Below are positions 16,921-25,830 of a DNA stretch of 64,000 bases, piece by piece. The stretch's first letter is position 1. Each line of letters starts with the position of its first letter. Source of the DNA: Tsuneonella suprasediminis (GTDB lineage: Bacteria > Pseudomonadota > Alphaproteobacteria > Sphingomonadales > Sphingomonadaceae); assembly GCF_003605755.1 (NCBI RefSeq), contig NZ_RAHJ01000019.1, positions 377,488 to 441,487 of the forward strand. Direction: 5' to 3'. The position numbers and the translations under genes were made by a program. The notes under the pieces are model-generated. The model saw only the letters and a list, made by a program, of their open reading frames with translations, was not told the origin of the DNA and ran no database searches.

Positions 16921-17949
16921 TTACCCTTCGTAACCGTAATATGTCCCGAAACGTCGACCGCTCGGGCTGAAGTGTGCTGCGTTCAGCAGCAGTTTGATAT
17001 CCGGACACGCGCCGAGCAGATCGACAGCATCCTCCAATGCGCTGCGCCCGGTCTGATCGGCACGGGCCACCAGCAATACTTGCCCGACATGTTTCGCCAG
17101 TTCGGCAGCCGGAGATGCCGCCAGCGCGGGAGGGCTGTCGAATATGACCATCCGATGGGGAGCGCCCATCGTCAGGCGATTGAGCACGTCTGTAGTGCGC
17201 GCACTGGCGAGCCACTCGCTGTCGGCGTCGGTCGGGTTGCCCGCTGGAAGAATCCAAAGGCCAGGAATATCAGTCCCCATGACCAGGTCTTCGGCATTGA
17301 TCGACGGGTCTGATAGCGCATCGAGCAATCCCGGCCCTTTCGGTAAACCAAGCGCAGAAAGTACCGAAGGCTTTGCGAAATCGGCATCGACCAGCAAAAC
17401 CTCGCTATCCCGCTCATTTGCCATGGCGAGCGCGAGATTGACCGAACAGAACGTCTTGCCTTCGCCTGGCAGCGGTGAGCAAACGAGTACACGCCGCGAC
17501 ATTGCCGTGCCTCGCTGATCCGCCACTGCATGAAGCTGGCGCTTAACAATGCGAAATTCTTCGAGCAGTGCGCTGTTCTTCGCTTCCGGTACGATTAGCC
17601 CTCTCTCACGCAGGCGAGATCGATCAATCGGGTGCGCCTCGCCTGAAAAACGAACGGCTGCGCCTGGACCTTCAATGACCGTCGGGACTGGAGCAACAGG
17701 CACGGATTTGGTGCCGCGATCTTCGGCGTCGTGAGTACGCGCAATTTCCGGCTCGGTTCTTACATCGTCTGGGACAGCGGCACGCCTGACGGCACGCGCA
17801 CGCTTCATCGTCAGATCGTCCAGCTTGCCAGGGACTGGTGCCGGACGAAACGGGTCAAAGCCAAATGTGGAACTTGCCCGCTCAAACAGGGAGCTGTCGG
17901 TTGTTTCTTCCCCATCATGGGGACGCGGGGGATTGCTTTGGTCTGTCAT
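16921..17949 (-). CDS. XrtA-associated tyrosine autokinase
   Basis: This 342-residue BY-kinase has Walker A PGEGKT (161-166), Walker A' LLVDAD (185-190), a Walker B VIFDSPP and a short C-terminal tyrosine cluster (Tyr337, 338, 340) for autophosphorylation. It should cycle between phosphorylated and unphosphorylated states to control polysaccharide polymerisation together with the membrane chain-length protein encoded just upstream. The first 120 residues are low-complexity and probably disordered. The gap from the upstream gene is 12 bases. Confidence 0.92.
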   Translation of the reverse strand: MTDQSNPPRPHDGEETTDSSLFERASSTFGFDPFRPAPVPGKLDDLTMKRARAVRRAAVPDDVRTEPEIARTHDAEDRGTKSVPVAPVPTVIEGPGAAVRFSGEAHPIDRSRLRERGLIVPEAKNSALLEEFRIVKRQLHAVADQRGTAMSRRVLVCSPLPGEGKTFCSVNLALAMANERDSEVLLVDADFAKPSVLSALGLPKGPGLLDALSDPSINAEDLVMGTDIPGLWILPAGNPTDADSEWLASARTTDVLNRLTMGAPHRMVIFDSPPALAASPAAELAKHVGQVLLVARADQTGRSALEDAVDLLGACPDIKLLLNAAHFSPSGRRFGTYYGYEG

Positions 17950-17961
17950 TGCCCGCTCCTG

Positions 17962-19467
17962 TCAAGCCACCATGCCGCGCTGAAGGAACTCTGTCGCCAA
18001 CAGCACTACAAATAATCCGGCAAGCGAAGCGCTACCGGCATAAAATAGCTTCATCCTTTTGGCCCGAAGCTTGCGTGCGCCATCACTCAGGCTTTCCGAT
18101 ATCGTCCCAACGACAGGAAGGTCGAGAGCCCGCTCCAACCCGTGTGCGGTAGCAAAGGTAGAACGCAATTGTCCAAGTGCGAAAGCTGCCCCGACACCCG
18201 CGCCAATGCCGACAATGAGAACTGCAAACAGAAGCAACGGCCGATTGGGCGATGCCGGTTTACGTGGTGTGGTCGGGGGGTCGACAACATCGAATTTGAA
18301 ACTTGATCGTTCACTCTCGACTTGGCCTCTCAGTCGCATCTCTTCGCGGTTCTGGAGAAGGTCGTCGTACTTCTTCTTCAAAACATCGTAGTCGCGGCTG
18401 ATCCGCGTTGCTTCCGCAGAAACAGCGGGTTCGGTCGACTGGTCGGCCATTGCGCGCGACATTTCCGACTGCAACGCCGCCTTTCGTGAAAGCAACGCCT
18501 GCACGGCTGCTTCACGCTCTGCTTTAGTCGCGAGGAGCGAAGAATAGGCTGGATTTGGCATGCCCCCAGCGGCACCGCCACCGGCACGGGCCAGCAGAGC
18601 AATTTGCTTCTTGATCGCGATTACATCGGGATGACTGTCGGTCAGGCCACGCGCCTGCATTGCCGCGAGTTGGCCCTGCGCCTGCGCCAAAGCCGATCCA
18701 CCCCCATCGCCGCCAATGGCGAGTGTGCGCGGCGTAGAGGCAAGTTGACCATTGATCGCCGCCAGAGAACTCTGTGCAGCGGCAAGATCAGCGTCAACGC
18801 CACGCAGTTCGGTTTGTGTCGCGGCAATGCGCCCAGATATCGCGCTGCTTCCGCCGATCAATTCGGGATGTTCCGCCTCGAAGCGGGACATCTTCTGCTC
18901 TGCGGCATCCAGTTCTGCTTTGCGAGCATCCAACTGCTGATCGAGGAAAACAAGCGTATCTGCAACTTCGCCGCGGTTTCCGGCGATGTTCTCCTCTCGA
19001 AAAATATCCAGCAGCTTCTGGACGACGTCACGCGATAATTTGGCGTTTTCCGCGTCCGAGAGGTTGCCCTTGCCGACCGTCGCGGTGATGGTGAACAAGT
19101 TATCTTCCTGGCTCACAACCTTCACGTCTTCCGACAAGGATTGAACCGCACGATCCATCTGGCGCTGAGAGGTAATTTCTTTACCCAGATCCGTACTGCG
19201 GATAACCTTTTCGAGGTTTACGGCCCCGGCCAAGGTCTTCCTCACCCGCTCGATTTCATCTTTCCCGCCGTTCGCGATCTTGAGTTGATCGGTCAGCACA
19301 TCATCAAGCTGAACATAGATTCGAGCACTGGATTCGTACTTGTTCGGGATCATGGCAACTGCGAGCCAGCCCAGCACGCACACCCCCCAGGCAACAGCCA
19401 GCACCAGCCATCGCCGGTGCCAGGCAGACCACGCCAACGCGCGTAATTCTTCGAAGACTTCGTTCAT
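17962..19467 (-). CDS. XrtA-system polysaccharide chain-length determinant (Wzz/PCP type)
   Basis: The 501-residue inner-membrane protein has an N-terminal transmembrane segment (about 18-42), a long periplasmic coiled-coil region rich in Ala, Gln and Glu (about 160-370), and transmembrane segments at about 405-430 and 475-495. This is the architecture of polysaccharide co-polymerases, which set chain length and activate the cytoplasmic tyrosine kinase encoded next in the operon. The kinase is a separate protein rather than fused. Confidence 0.92.
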   Translation of the reverse strand: MNEVFEELRALAWSAWHRRWLVLAVAWGVCVLGWLAVAMIPNKYESSARIYVQLDDVLTDQLKIANGGKDEIERVRKTLAGAVNLEKVIRSTDLGKEITSQRQMDRAVQSLSEDVKVVSQEDNLFTITATVGKGNLSDAENAKLSRDVVQKLLDIFREENIAGNRGEVADTLVFLDQQLDARKAELDAAEQKMSRFEAEHPELIGGSSAISGRIAATQTELRGVDADLAAAQSSLAAINGQLASTPRTLAIGGDGGGSALAQAQGQLAAMQARGLTDSHPDVIAIKKQIALLARAGGGAAGGMPNPAYSSLLATKAEREAAVQALLSRKAALQSEMSRAMADQSTEPAVSAEATRISRDYDVLKKKYDDLLQNREEMRLRGQVESERSSFKFDVVDPPTTPRKPASPNRPLLLFAVLIVGIGAGVGAAFALGQLRSTFATAHGLERALDLPVVGTISESLSDGARKLRAKRMKLFYAGSASLAGLFVVLLATEFLQRGMVA

Positions 19468-19483
19468 CGACCGTCAGCCTTCC

Positions 19484-20128
19484 TCAGAACATGCTTTCAG
19501 GAATGATGATGACATCCCCCGGCTGGAGCATGACGTTCGCCTTGCTGTCGCCCTTCTTGAGCAGATCGCCGAGGAGCAGGCGATATTCCTTCTGGCGCCC
19601 GGCCTGCTTGTCGAAGCGGATAAGTTTTGCCTTGTTTCCAGATGCATACTCGCTCAATCCACCGACAGCGATCATCGCGTCGAGCACGGTCATATTGGCG
19701 CGGTATGGGATGCTGGCCGGTTTCTCTGTCGCGCCGATGATGCGGACTTGCTGACTGAAGGTCCCGGCAAAGTTCGTCACGATCACGCTGACCAGCGGAT
19801 CTTCGATATATTGCGACAGCTGCAGGCGAATATCTTCCGCCAACATAGCGGGAGTTTTCCCGACAGCGGGCATATCGTTGACCAGCGGCGTAGTGATGCG
19901 CCCATCGGGGCGGACCTGAATTTTTTGCGCACTCAGTTCCGGGTTTCGCCATACATTGATCGTCAGCTCGTCCAGAGGGCCGATCACATAATCTTCGCCC
20001 GGCCCTTCCTGCATCGCGACGAAAGAGGCCGGCGGAAGCTGCCCGCCTGTGGTCGAGGCACAGCCGGTCAGGGCGAGCGCGGCGACTGCACAGCTCGCAA
20101 ACATGGCAGGAATCCGGGACTTCAACAT
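19484..20128 (-). CDS. Polysaccharide export lipoprotein (Wza-like, XrtA locus)
   Basis: The 214-residue lipoprotein has a signal peptide with lipobox LALTGC. A Poly_export domain follows (DYVIGPLDELTINVW onward) and then a SLBB-like region ending MLQPGDVIIIPE. It should form the outer-membrane export channel. I use ATG at 20128 because the signal peptide starts there; a longer frame adds 27 unrelated residues. It is the first gene of the ten-gene operon, so the operon promoter should lie in the gap upstream. Confidence 0.93.
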   Translation of the reverse strand: MLKSRIPAMFASCAVAALALTGCASTTGGQLPPASFVAMQEGPGEDYVIGPLDELTINVWRNPELSAQKIQVRPDGRITTPLVNDMPAVGKTPAMLAEDIRLQLSQYIEDPLVSVIVTNFAGTFSQQVRIIGATEKPASIPYRANMTVLDAMIAVGGLSEYASGNKAKLIRFDKQAGRQKEYRLLLGDLLKKGDSKANVMLQPGDVIIIPESMF

Positions 20129-20296
20129 CGATGCACATCCTTGGTCTTTATGCAGGACTGTCGGAAGGTGGGCGCGAACCGGTCCTTCCGCTTCTGCGGT
20201 ATCAGGCAATCATCTGATCTAAATTGGTGAATATACCGTTAGGCTTGGACGGTCTCTTCACCCCAGTCCCAAGATGGGACATTGAAGAGCAAGAGG
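20129..20296 (-). promoter_or_regulatory. Probable promoter region of the main XrtA operon
   Basis: These 168 bases separate the decarboxylase stop from the export lipoprotein. On the minus strand a TATATT box at 20230-20235 lies about 100 bases before the start, but no good -35 is seen at the right spacing. I found no sigma-54-like GG-N10-GC element with acceptable flanks. Confidence 0.35.
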
Positions 20297-21523
20297 TTAA
20301 ACCAGCATTTCGCGGGCTGGCCCCTGACCAAGAAACATCGCGGGGCTGGCGCTGGCACCATACGCACCGGCGCAGAACACCGCCACCAGATCGCCTACCT
20401 TGGCACCGGGTAGCATCGCCTTGTCCGCAAGACGATCGAGCGGTGTGCACAGGCAGCCGACGACATTCACCTCTTCATCTGGATCTGCATCGAAGCGCGA
20501 TGCGATTGCCACCGGATAGTTACGCCGCACCACCGTGCCAAAATTGCCCGACGCGGCGAGCTGATGATGCAATCCGCCATCGGTGATCAGATAGGTTTCC
20601 CCCTGACTGTCCTTGCGGTCCACGATCCTGCAAAGATAGACTCCGGCTTCCCCAACCAGATACCGGCCCAGTTCGATACAGAAACGCGTATCCTGCAACG
20701 TGTCGGGAAGCGCGGCACATCGTTCGGCAAGCCGATTGCCAACCATCTCCAGATCGAGCCGTGTATCCCCGTGGAAGTACGGTATCCCCAATCCGCCGCC
20801 CATGTTCAGTTTTGGCAAAGGGACACCGATTTCCTGTGCCAGCCTGTCGGCCAGATCTAGGACATTCCCCTGTGTTTCGGCAATCGCTTCGGCATCGAGA
20901 GCCTGACTGCCCGTGAAAATATGCAATCCACGCCAGTCTGCCCCTGCCGCGATCAAATTCTTGGCAAGCGCGGGCACACGATCCGCATCCAGACCGAAAG
21001 GCTTGGCCCCTCCGCCCATTTTCATGCCCGAACCGCGCAATTCGAAATCGGGGTTCACACGAATGGCGAGCCGGGGCGTGATGCCAAGCCTTTCCCCGAT
21101 GGCCAGCGCGCGATGCCCCTCGTTTTCCGACTCGCAGTTAAGAGTGACGCCCGCCGATATTGCCATTTCCAGTTCGGCATCGCGCTTGCCCGGCCCGGCA
21201 AAGCTGACCAGTGACGGATCGATCCCTGCATCCCTCACAAGTGCCAGTTCGCCGCCAGAGGCGATGTCAAACCCATCTACCCGCCCCGCCATATGTTTCA
21301 ACAAAGGCACGAAAGGGTTGGCTTTCACGGCATAGTGCAAGCCAAGCCGTTCAGGCATCGCGGCGCGTAGTTGGGCCACGCGGCGATCGAGCAAATCGCG
21401 CGAATAGACAAAGAGCGGGGTGTCCCCGGCCCGTTCAACCAGCGTGCTGGCTTTCACACCGGCGATTGCCAATTCACCGTCAAGCGCGGTGTATCCCGCA
21501 GGGATGGGGCCGAGCGGCTTCAT
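20297..21523 (-). CDS. PLP-dependent decarboxylase, exosortase A-associated (TIGR03099 type)
   Basis: The 408-residue fold-III PLP enzyme is related to diaminopimelate and ornithine decarboxylases. The PLP lysine is Lys67 in HYAVKANP; MGGGLGIPY and the CTPLD block are also visible. It should decarboxylate an amino acid, perhaps one activated by the neighbouring ligase, but the substrate is not known. The ATG at 21523 overlaps the ligase stop in an ATGA junction, which rules out the longer frame and shows coupling. It is not lysA by context. Confidence 0.9.
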   Translation of the reverse strand: MKPLGPIPAGYTALDGELAIAGVKASTLVERAGDTPLFVYSRDLLDRRVAQLRAAMPERLGLHYAVKANPFVPLLKHMAGRVDGFDIASGGELALVRDAGIDPSLVSFAGPGKRDAELEMAISAGVTLNCESENEGHRALAIGERLGITPRLAIRVNPDFELRGSGMKMGGGAKPFGLDADRVPALAKNLIAAGADWRGLHIFTGSQALDAEAIAETQGNVLDLADRLAQEIGVPLPKLNMGGGLGIPYFHGDTRLDLEMVGNRLAERCAALPDTLQDTRFCIELGRYLVGEAGVYLCRIVDRKDSQGETYLITDGGLHHQLAASGNFGTVVRRNYPVAIASRFDADPDEEVNVVGCLCTPLDRLADKAMLPGAKVGDLVAVFCAGAYGASASPAMFLGQGPAREMLV

Positions 21524-23034
21524 TGGGCAAACTCCAGTGCGATTGCATTGCGATCCAGCTTCCCGTTCGGATTGCGTGGCATCGCGTCGTACACGCGAAA
21601 GTGCCGTGGCTGCATGAAATTGGGCAGCGACTGAGATAACGCATTTCTGAGGACATCTTCCGAAAACCCGGCTGCCGGACGCACCGCGAGGCACACAACA
21701 TGTCCCAATTTAGGATCGGGCTTACCCACCGCGACCGCCTCTGCGACAAGCCCGGTGGCAATCGCGGCATCCTCCACTTCTTGCGGACTGATGCGATTGC
21801 CCGACGATTTTATCATCGAATCGCGTCGACCGACAAAATACAGCAACCCATCTTCATCGCGCTTCACTCTGTCACCCGACCAAACGGCCATTCCGCCACA
21901 CATTGAGTCCTTCGGCGCAGGCCTGAACCGGTCGTCCGTTCGCTCCGGATCCTGCCAATATCCATGCGCGACCAGTGGGCCACAATGCACGAGTTCCCCT
22001 TCTTCACCGGCAGCGGCAATTGCCCCCTCATCGTTGACCACTAGAATTTCCGCGAACGGGATCGCCTTGCCTATTGATGTCGGGTGACTATCGACCAGCG
22101 AGGGGTCGAGATATGTCGAACGGAATGCTTCGGTCAGCCCGTACATCGGGAATAAGCGGGCATCGGGGAATATCCGTCGCAGATCGTGGACAAGGCCAAC
22201 GGTCAATGCACCCCCCGTATTGGTAAGGCGACGCATCGATGCGACCGCCTCCTGCGGCCAATCGATTTCAGTCAGTTGAATCCACAGCGGAGGGACACAT
22301 GCCAGCGTGGTGACCCGATGTCTGGCGCATGCCTTCGTCACATCCCTTGGCAGCAGATAATCGAGCGGCACCACGCTGCCCCCGGCATACCAGGTTGAAA
22401 GCAACTGGTTCTGGCCATAGTCGAAACTGAGTGGTTGCACCGCCAGCACGACATCGTCACTCTCAACACCGAGGTAAGTCGCCACGCTGACCGCCCCCAG
22501 CCACATATTCGCGTGGCTGAGCATAACCCCCTTCGGCCGACCGGTCGAACCCGATGTGTAAAGGATCGCGGCAAGTTCATCCGGGTTATGATCGGATGGC
22601 CCCAGTCGGGCGCACAGTTCGACCTGTGTAAACAGATCTTCTTCCGCAACAACGGTGCAGTTATCGGGAACGTCCCCATCCGCCAGAGAACGCAAACGGC
22701 CATTGTTGGCGATCAACAGAACTGCGCCGCTATCCGACAGGATATGGGCGACCTGCATTCTTTTGAGCAAGGGATTGATCGGCACGTGAACGATTCCGGC
22801 GCGCGCGCATGCCAGTGGCAACAGACAGGTTGCCTCTCCTTTCGCCGCCCAACTGGCAACGCGATCACCTTTTGCTGCATGTTCCAGCAACCACGTTGCC
22901 AACTGGCCGACACGGGTTCTTAAGTCCTGATGGGTAATGACCCGATCGCGCAAGACAAGCGCCGCTGCATCCGGCTCGCCACGTTCAGCGAGATGATCGA
23001 GCGGCCAGGGGTGCGAATCGGGCGCAGAGAACAT
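21520..23034 (-). CDS. AMP-forming acyl-CoA/aminoacyl ligase, exosortase A-associated (TIGR03098 type)
   Basis: The 504-residue ANL-superfamily adenylating enzyme has the P-loop ILYTSGSTGRPKG, the core block MYGLTEAFRST and the C-terminal lysine motif near NPNGKLDRNA. It activates a carboxylic or amino acid with ATP and may load it on the carrier protein encoded divergently (inference). Its start is only 25 bases from the divergent acyltransferase start, so its promoter must overlap coding sequence. It is followed by the decarboxylase in a 4-base overlap. Confidence 0.9.
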   Translation of the reverse strand: MFSAPDSHPWPLDHLAERGEPDAAALVLRDRVITHQDLRTRVGQLATWLLEHAAKGDRVASWAAKGEATCLLPLACARAGIVHVPINPLLKRMQVAHILSDSGAVLLIANNGRLRSLADGDVPDNCTVVAEEDLFTQVELCARLGPSDHNPDELAAILYTSGSTGRPKGVMLSHANMWLGAVSVATYLGVESDDVVLAVQPLSFDYGQNQLLSTWYAGGSVVPLDYLLPRDVTKACARHRVTTLACVPPLWIQLTEIDWPQEAVASMRRLTNTGGALTVGLVHDLRRIFPDARLFPMYGLTEAFRSTYLDPSLVDSHPTSIGKAIPFAEILVVNDEGAIAAAGEEGELVHCGPLVAHGYWQDPERTDDRFRPAPKDSMCGGMAVWSGDRVKRDEDGLLYFVGRRDSMIKSSGNRISPQEVEDAAIATGLVAEAVAVGKPDPKLGHVVCLAVRPAAGFSEDVLRNALSQSLPNFMQPRHFRVYDAMPRNPNGKLDRNAIALEFAQ

Positions 23035-23059
23035 GTAAACTCCGAAAGGAACAGCATCT

Positions 23060-24046
23060 GTGATCGCAGCCAGCTATCACGACACAGTTAACGTCTTGCA
23101 AGGGACACACACAAACCATTCCGGCCCGTTCGACAGGGCCGAATGGTTCGATCTGTTGGCCCATGCAGGGCAGCAGCCCCTCATCGCCCTCGTGTCGAAC
23201 GGTGATGAAAGGGCGGCGCTGGCCCTGACTCGAGCAAACGGTCGGATCGAACCGCTACGTAACTGGTATTCTTTCACCTGGCGACAACTGGCCCCCGACA
23301 ACAGCCGGGGGCAGGAATTGCTCACTGCGATTGCACGCGATTTGAAGCGCCAGACGCATCGTCTGACCCTCTGGCCGATACCCGATGAGGACGGATCGGC
23401 TACACGGCTGGAACAAGCTTTTCAGACTGCTGGATGGTCGGTCACCCGAACGCAGTGCGACTATAACCATGTACTTGAAGTTGGTGGCCGCACGTTTGCC
23501 GAATATTGGGCCTCTCGTCCGGGAAAGATGCGAACGACCCTGAAACGAAAGGCAAAAAAGGTCGCGATCGAAGTTCTGGTTCGCTTTGATCCGGCGGCAT
23601 GGCGCGAATACGAACGCATTTATGCAGACAGCTGGAAGCCAAGCGAGGGTGATCCCGATCTGCTCCGCCGGTTTGCCGAACAAGAGGGGGTTGCGGGACG
23701 CATTCGGTTGGGAATCGCCCGTCATGAGGGGCAGGCCGTCGCAGCGCAATTCTGGACTGTCGAGAATGGGGTGGCTTACATTCACAAGCTCGCTCACCTC
23801 GAAAGCATGAAGGCATTGTCGGCTGGCACAACGCTTAGCGCGGCACTTTTCGAACAGGCTATTGACCGCGATCATGTCGACTGGATCGATTTCGGAACAG
23901 GTAACGATCCTTACAAGGCAGATTGGATGGAAGCAGTTCGCCCTCGATTTATGATCGATTGTCTTGATCTTAAGCAGCCATCCGCATGGCCAGTCTGGGC
24001 GAAGCAGTACATTCGCAAACTTGCGCCGGGTTCAACTCGCGGCTAG
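23060..24046 (+). CDS. GNAT/FemAB-like acyltransferase of the XrtA locus
   Basis: The 328-residue protein has a C-terminal acyltransferase domain of the BioF2/Acetyltransf_6 type, with the core GIARHEGQAVAAQFW and a conserved end DWIDFGTGNDPYKADWM. The start is GTG at 23060, with AAAGGA 9 bases upstream. It could transfer the acyl or aminoacyl group from the carrier protein encoded next to the polysaccharide; that is inferred from order. It is divergent from the ligase gene and followed 31 bases later by the carrier. Confidence 0.82.
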   Translation: MIAASYHDTVNVLQGTHTNHSGPFDRAEWFDLLAHAGQQPLIALVSNGDERAALALTRANGRIEPLRNWYSFTWRQLAPDNSRGQELLTAIARDLKRQTHRLTLWPIPDEDGSATRLEQAFQTAGWSVTRTQCDYNHVLEVGGRTFAEYWASRPGKMRTTLKRKAKKVAIEVLVRFDPAAWREYERIYADSWKPSEGDPDLLRRFAEQEGVAGRIRLGIARHEGQAVAAQFWTVENGVAYIHKLAHLESMKALSAGTTLSAALFEQAIDRDHVDWIDFGTGNDPYKADWMEAVRPRFMIDCLDLKQPSAWPVWAKQYIRKLAPGSTRG

Positions 24047-24077
24047 GCCGCGCGCGTTTGTTAAGGGACACTCACGC

Positions 24078-24368
24078 ATGTCGAATGGTCACGATCTCGC
24101 ACCAAGCCGCGCCGCGATCGACGCGAAACTTCGTAAGATATTGTCCGATGTACTTGGTTTGGCAGCAGATGATGTCGCGGCGTTCGATGCCGACACCGGC
24201 CTTTTCGGCCACTTGCCCGAACTGGATTCGATGGCAGTCGCCGGTTTACTGACCGAAATGGAAGATCAGCTCGACATCATTATCGAAGACGACGATGTCG
24301 ATGGCGAGATGCTGGAAACATACGGCGGATTGCTCGCCTTTGCCGAGGCTAAAGCGGTCGAGGCGTGA
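24078..24368 (+). CDS. Acyl carrier protein, exosortase A-associated
   Basis: The 96-residue acidic protein has the phosphopantetheine attachment serine Ser51 in PELDSMAVAGLL, followed by a strongly acidic helix. It should carry an activated acyl or aminoacyl group as a thioester. AAGGGA lies 9 bases before the ATG. It is not the fatty-acid AcpP: the motif is LDSMAV rather than the usual DSLDxVE. Its stop overlaps the next start (GTGA). Confidence 0.92.
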   Translation: MSNGHDLAPSRAAIDAKLRKILSDVLGLAADDVAAFDADTGLFGHLPELDSMAVAGLLTEMEDQLDIIIEDDDVDGEMLETYGGLLAFAEAKAVEA

Positions 24369-25057
24369 CACCTTTCACTCTCGTCAACTGGCCGTGTCGT
24401 GCCGTCGGATGCGGCAACGATCACAGCGAAATGGCGCTGACTTTTGACAGGGGCCGCACCATTCGGCTGCTGGTAATCCCCGCTCTGTTCGACGAAGCGA
24501 ACAAGCTCCGTCGGCAGACAATAAATGTGATGCGCCGTCTGGATTTGGCAGGCGTCGATACTTTCGCACCGGACCTCCCCGGCTGCAACGAAAGCGCCGC
24601 CTCACTCCCCCAGCAGACATTGGCAATTTGGCGAGATGCCACTGCCGATGCGTCGCGGCATTTCAAGGCAACTCATACACTTACGGTGCGCGCTTCCGCT
24701 ATTCTCGCCCCTGATGGACTACCCGGATGGGCATGGGCGCCAACCGGCGGTAGGCAGGCCTTGCGTGGCATGATCCGGGCCCGAACCATTGCCGCGAAGG
24801 AAGCCGGTCGCCCGGAAAAGACCGAGGATATCCAGACCCTTGGCCGAAGCGAAGGGGTTGAACTTGCCGGTTGGCGGATCGGGGCCACCATGTTCCGCGA
24901 TCTGGAAACGGCCAATCCAGCGGATCACCTTATCGAGATTCCCCAATCCGATCTGGGCGGCCCCGGCCTCTGGCTCCGGGCCGAACCTGATGAAGACGCC
25001 AGCCAGGCGGAATCATTGGCAGCAATCCTGTCTATCGCTTTGGAATTAAATCCATGA
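24365..25057 (+). CDS. Exosortase A-associated hydrolase 2 (TIGR03101 type)
   Basis: The 230-residue protein has an alpha/beta-hydrolase-like scaffold. The normal nucleophile elbow GxSxG is replaced by GWRIGA, so it lacks an obvious catalytic serine. The oxyanion-region motif PALFDEANKLRRQ near the N-terminus matches family members in XrtA loci. It starts with GTG in a 4-base overlap with the ACP stop and overlaps hydrolase 1 in the same way. It may form a heteromer with hydrolase 1 or have lost hydrolase activity. Function is not known. Confidence 0.82.
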   Translation: MTPFTLVNWPCRAVGCGNDHSEMALTFDRGRTIRLLVIPALFDEANKLRRQTINVMRRLDLAGVDTFAPDLPGCNESAASLPQQTLAIWRDATADASRHFKATHTLTVRASAILAPDGLPGWAWAPTGGRQALRGMIRARTIAAKEAGRPEKTEDIQTLGRSEGVELAGWRIGATMFRDLETANPADHLIEIPQSDLGGPGLWLRAEPDEDASQAESLAAILSIALELNP

Positions 25058-25827
25058 CGCGACTGCACATGACATTTGAATGCGTGGATTCGATGCTTGC
25101 GGGAACGCTCGATTCCGCAAAAGGCACGAGCGGGTTGTTGATCGTAACTGGCGGAAATGAAGTACGGTCCGGAGCATTCAGCGGTCAAGCGGCGCTCGCC
25201 GCCCGTGTGGCGCAAGCAGGTTATCCCGTATTCCGTTTCGACCGGCGCGGGGTTGGCGACAGCGGCGGAGAGAACCGGGGTTTTCGCAAAAGCCAGAGGG
25301 ACATAGAGGCAGCCCTCGCAGCCTTTAAGGCGATCGCCCCATATGTTGATCGCGTTGTCGGCCTCGGCAATTGCGATGCCGCCAGCGCACTGATGCTGGC
25401 GAGCGGCGCGGGTTGCGATGCGCTGGTGCTCGCCAACCCGTGGACCATCGAAGGCACCGACGAGCCCCCTCCTCCTTCGGCCGTTCGCGCTCGATATTGG
25501 GAAAAGCTAAAAAATCCCAAAGAGGTAGGGCGCCTGATAACCGGGGGCGTCCATTTCGGAAAGCTTGCCCGCGGGCTGTTGCAGGCCAGCAAAGTGAAGG
25601 CCCGCCCGACCTCTCTGGCGGGAGAAATGGCCGATGGACTCAACGCGTTCGATGGCGAAGTTCGAATTCTTCTCGCGAGCGCCGATCGCACCGCACAGGC
25701 CTTCGTCGAACAGTGGGACAAGGATGACCGGCGTGTCGCCCATTGCGAACGCGCCAGCCACGCATGGGTCGAACCACACGCTCAGGCATTTCTTGATCGA
25801 AATATCCTCGCTGCACTAAAGGCTTAG
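25054..25827 (+). CDS. Exosortase A-associated hydrolase 1 (TIGR03100 type)
   Basis: The 257-residue alpha/beta-hydrolase-like protein has the elbow GNCDAAS with Cys107 in place of serine, and a likely catalytic His in RASHAW near residue 233. It may act as a thioesterase or acyltransferase on the carrier-bound group (inference). It is the last gene of the plus-strand module. Only 3 bases separate its stop from the stop of the convergent RNA methyltransferase gene, and no terminator fits between them. Confidence 0.85.
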   Translation: MTRLHMTFECVDSMLAGTLDSAKGTSGLLIVTGGNEVRSGAFSGQAALAARVAQAGYPVFRFDRRGVGDSGGENRGFRKSQRDIEAALAAFKAIAPYVDRVVGLGNCDAASALMLASGAGCDALVLANPWTIEGTDEPPPPSAVRARYWEKLKNPKEVGRLITGGVHFGKLARGLLQASKVKARPTSLAGEMADGLNAFDGEVRILLASADRTAQAFVEQWDKDDRRVAHCERASHAWVEPHAQAFLDRNILAALKA

Positions 25828-25830
25828 AGA

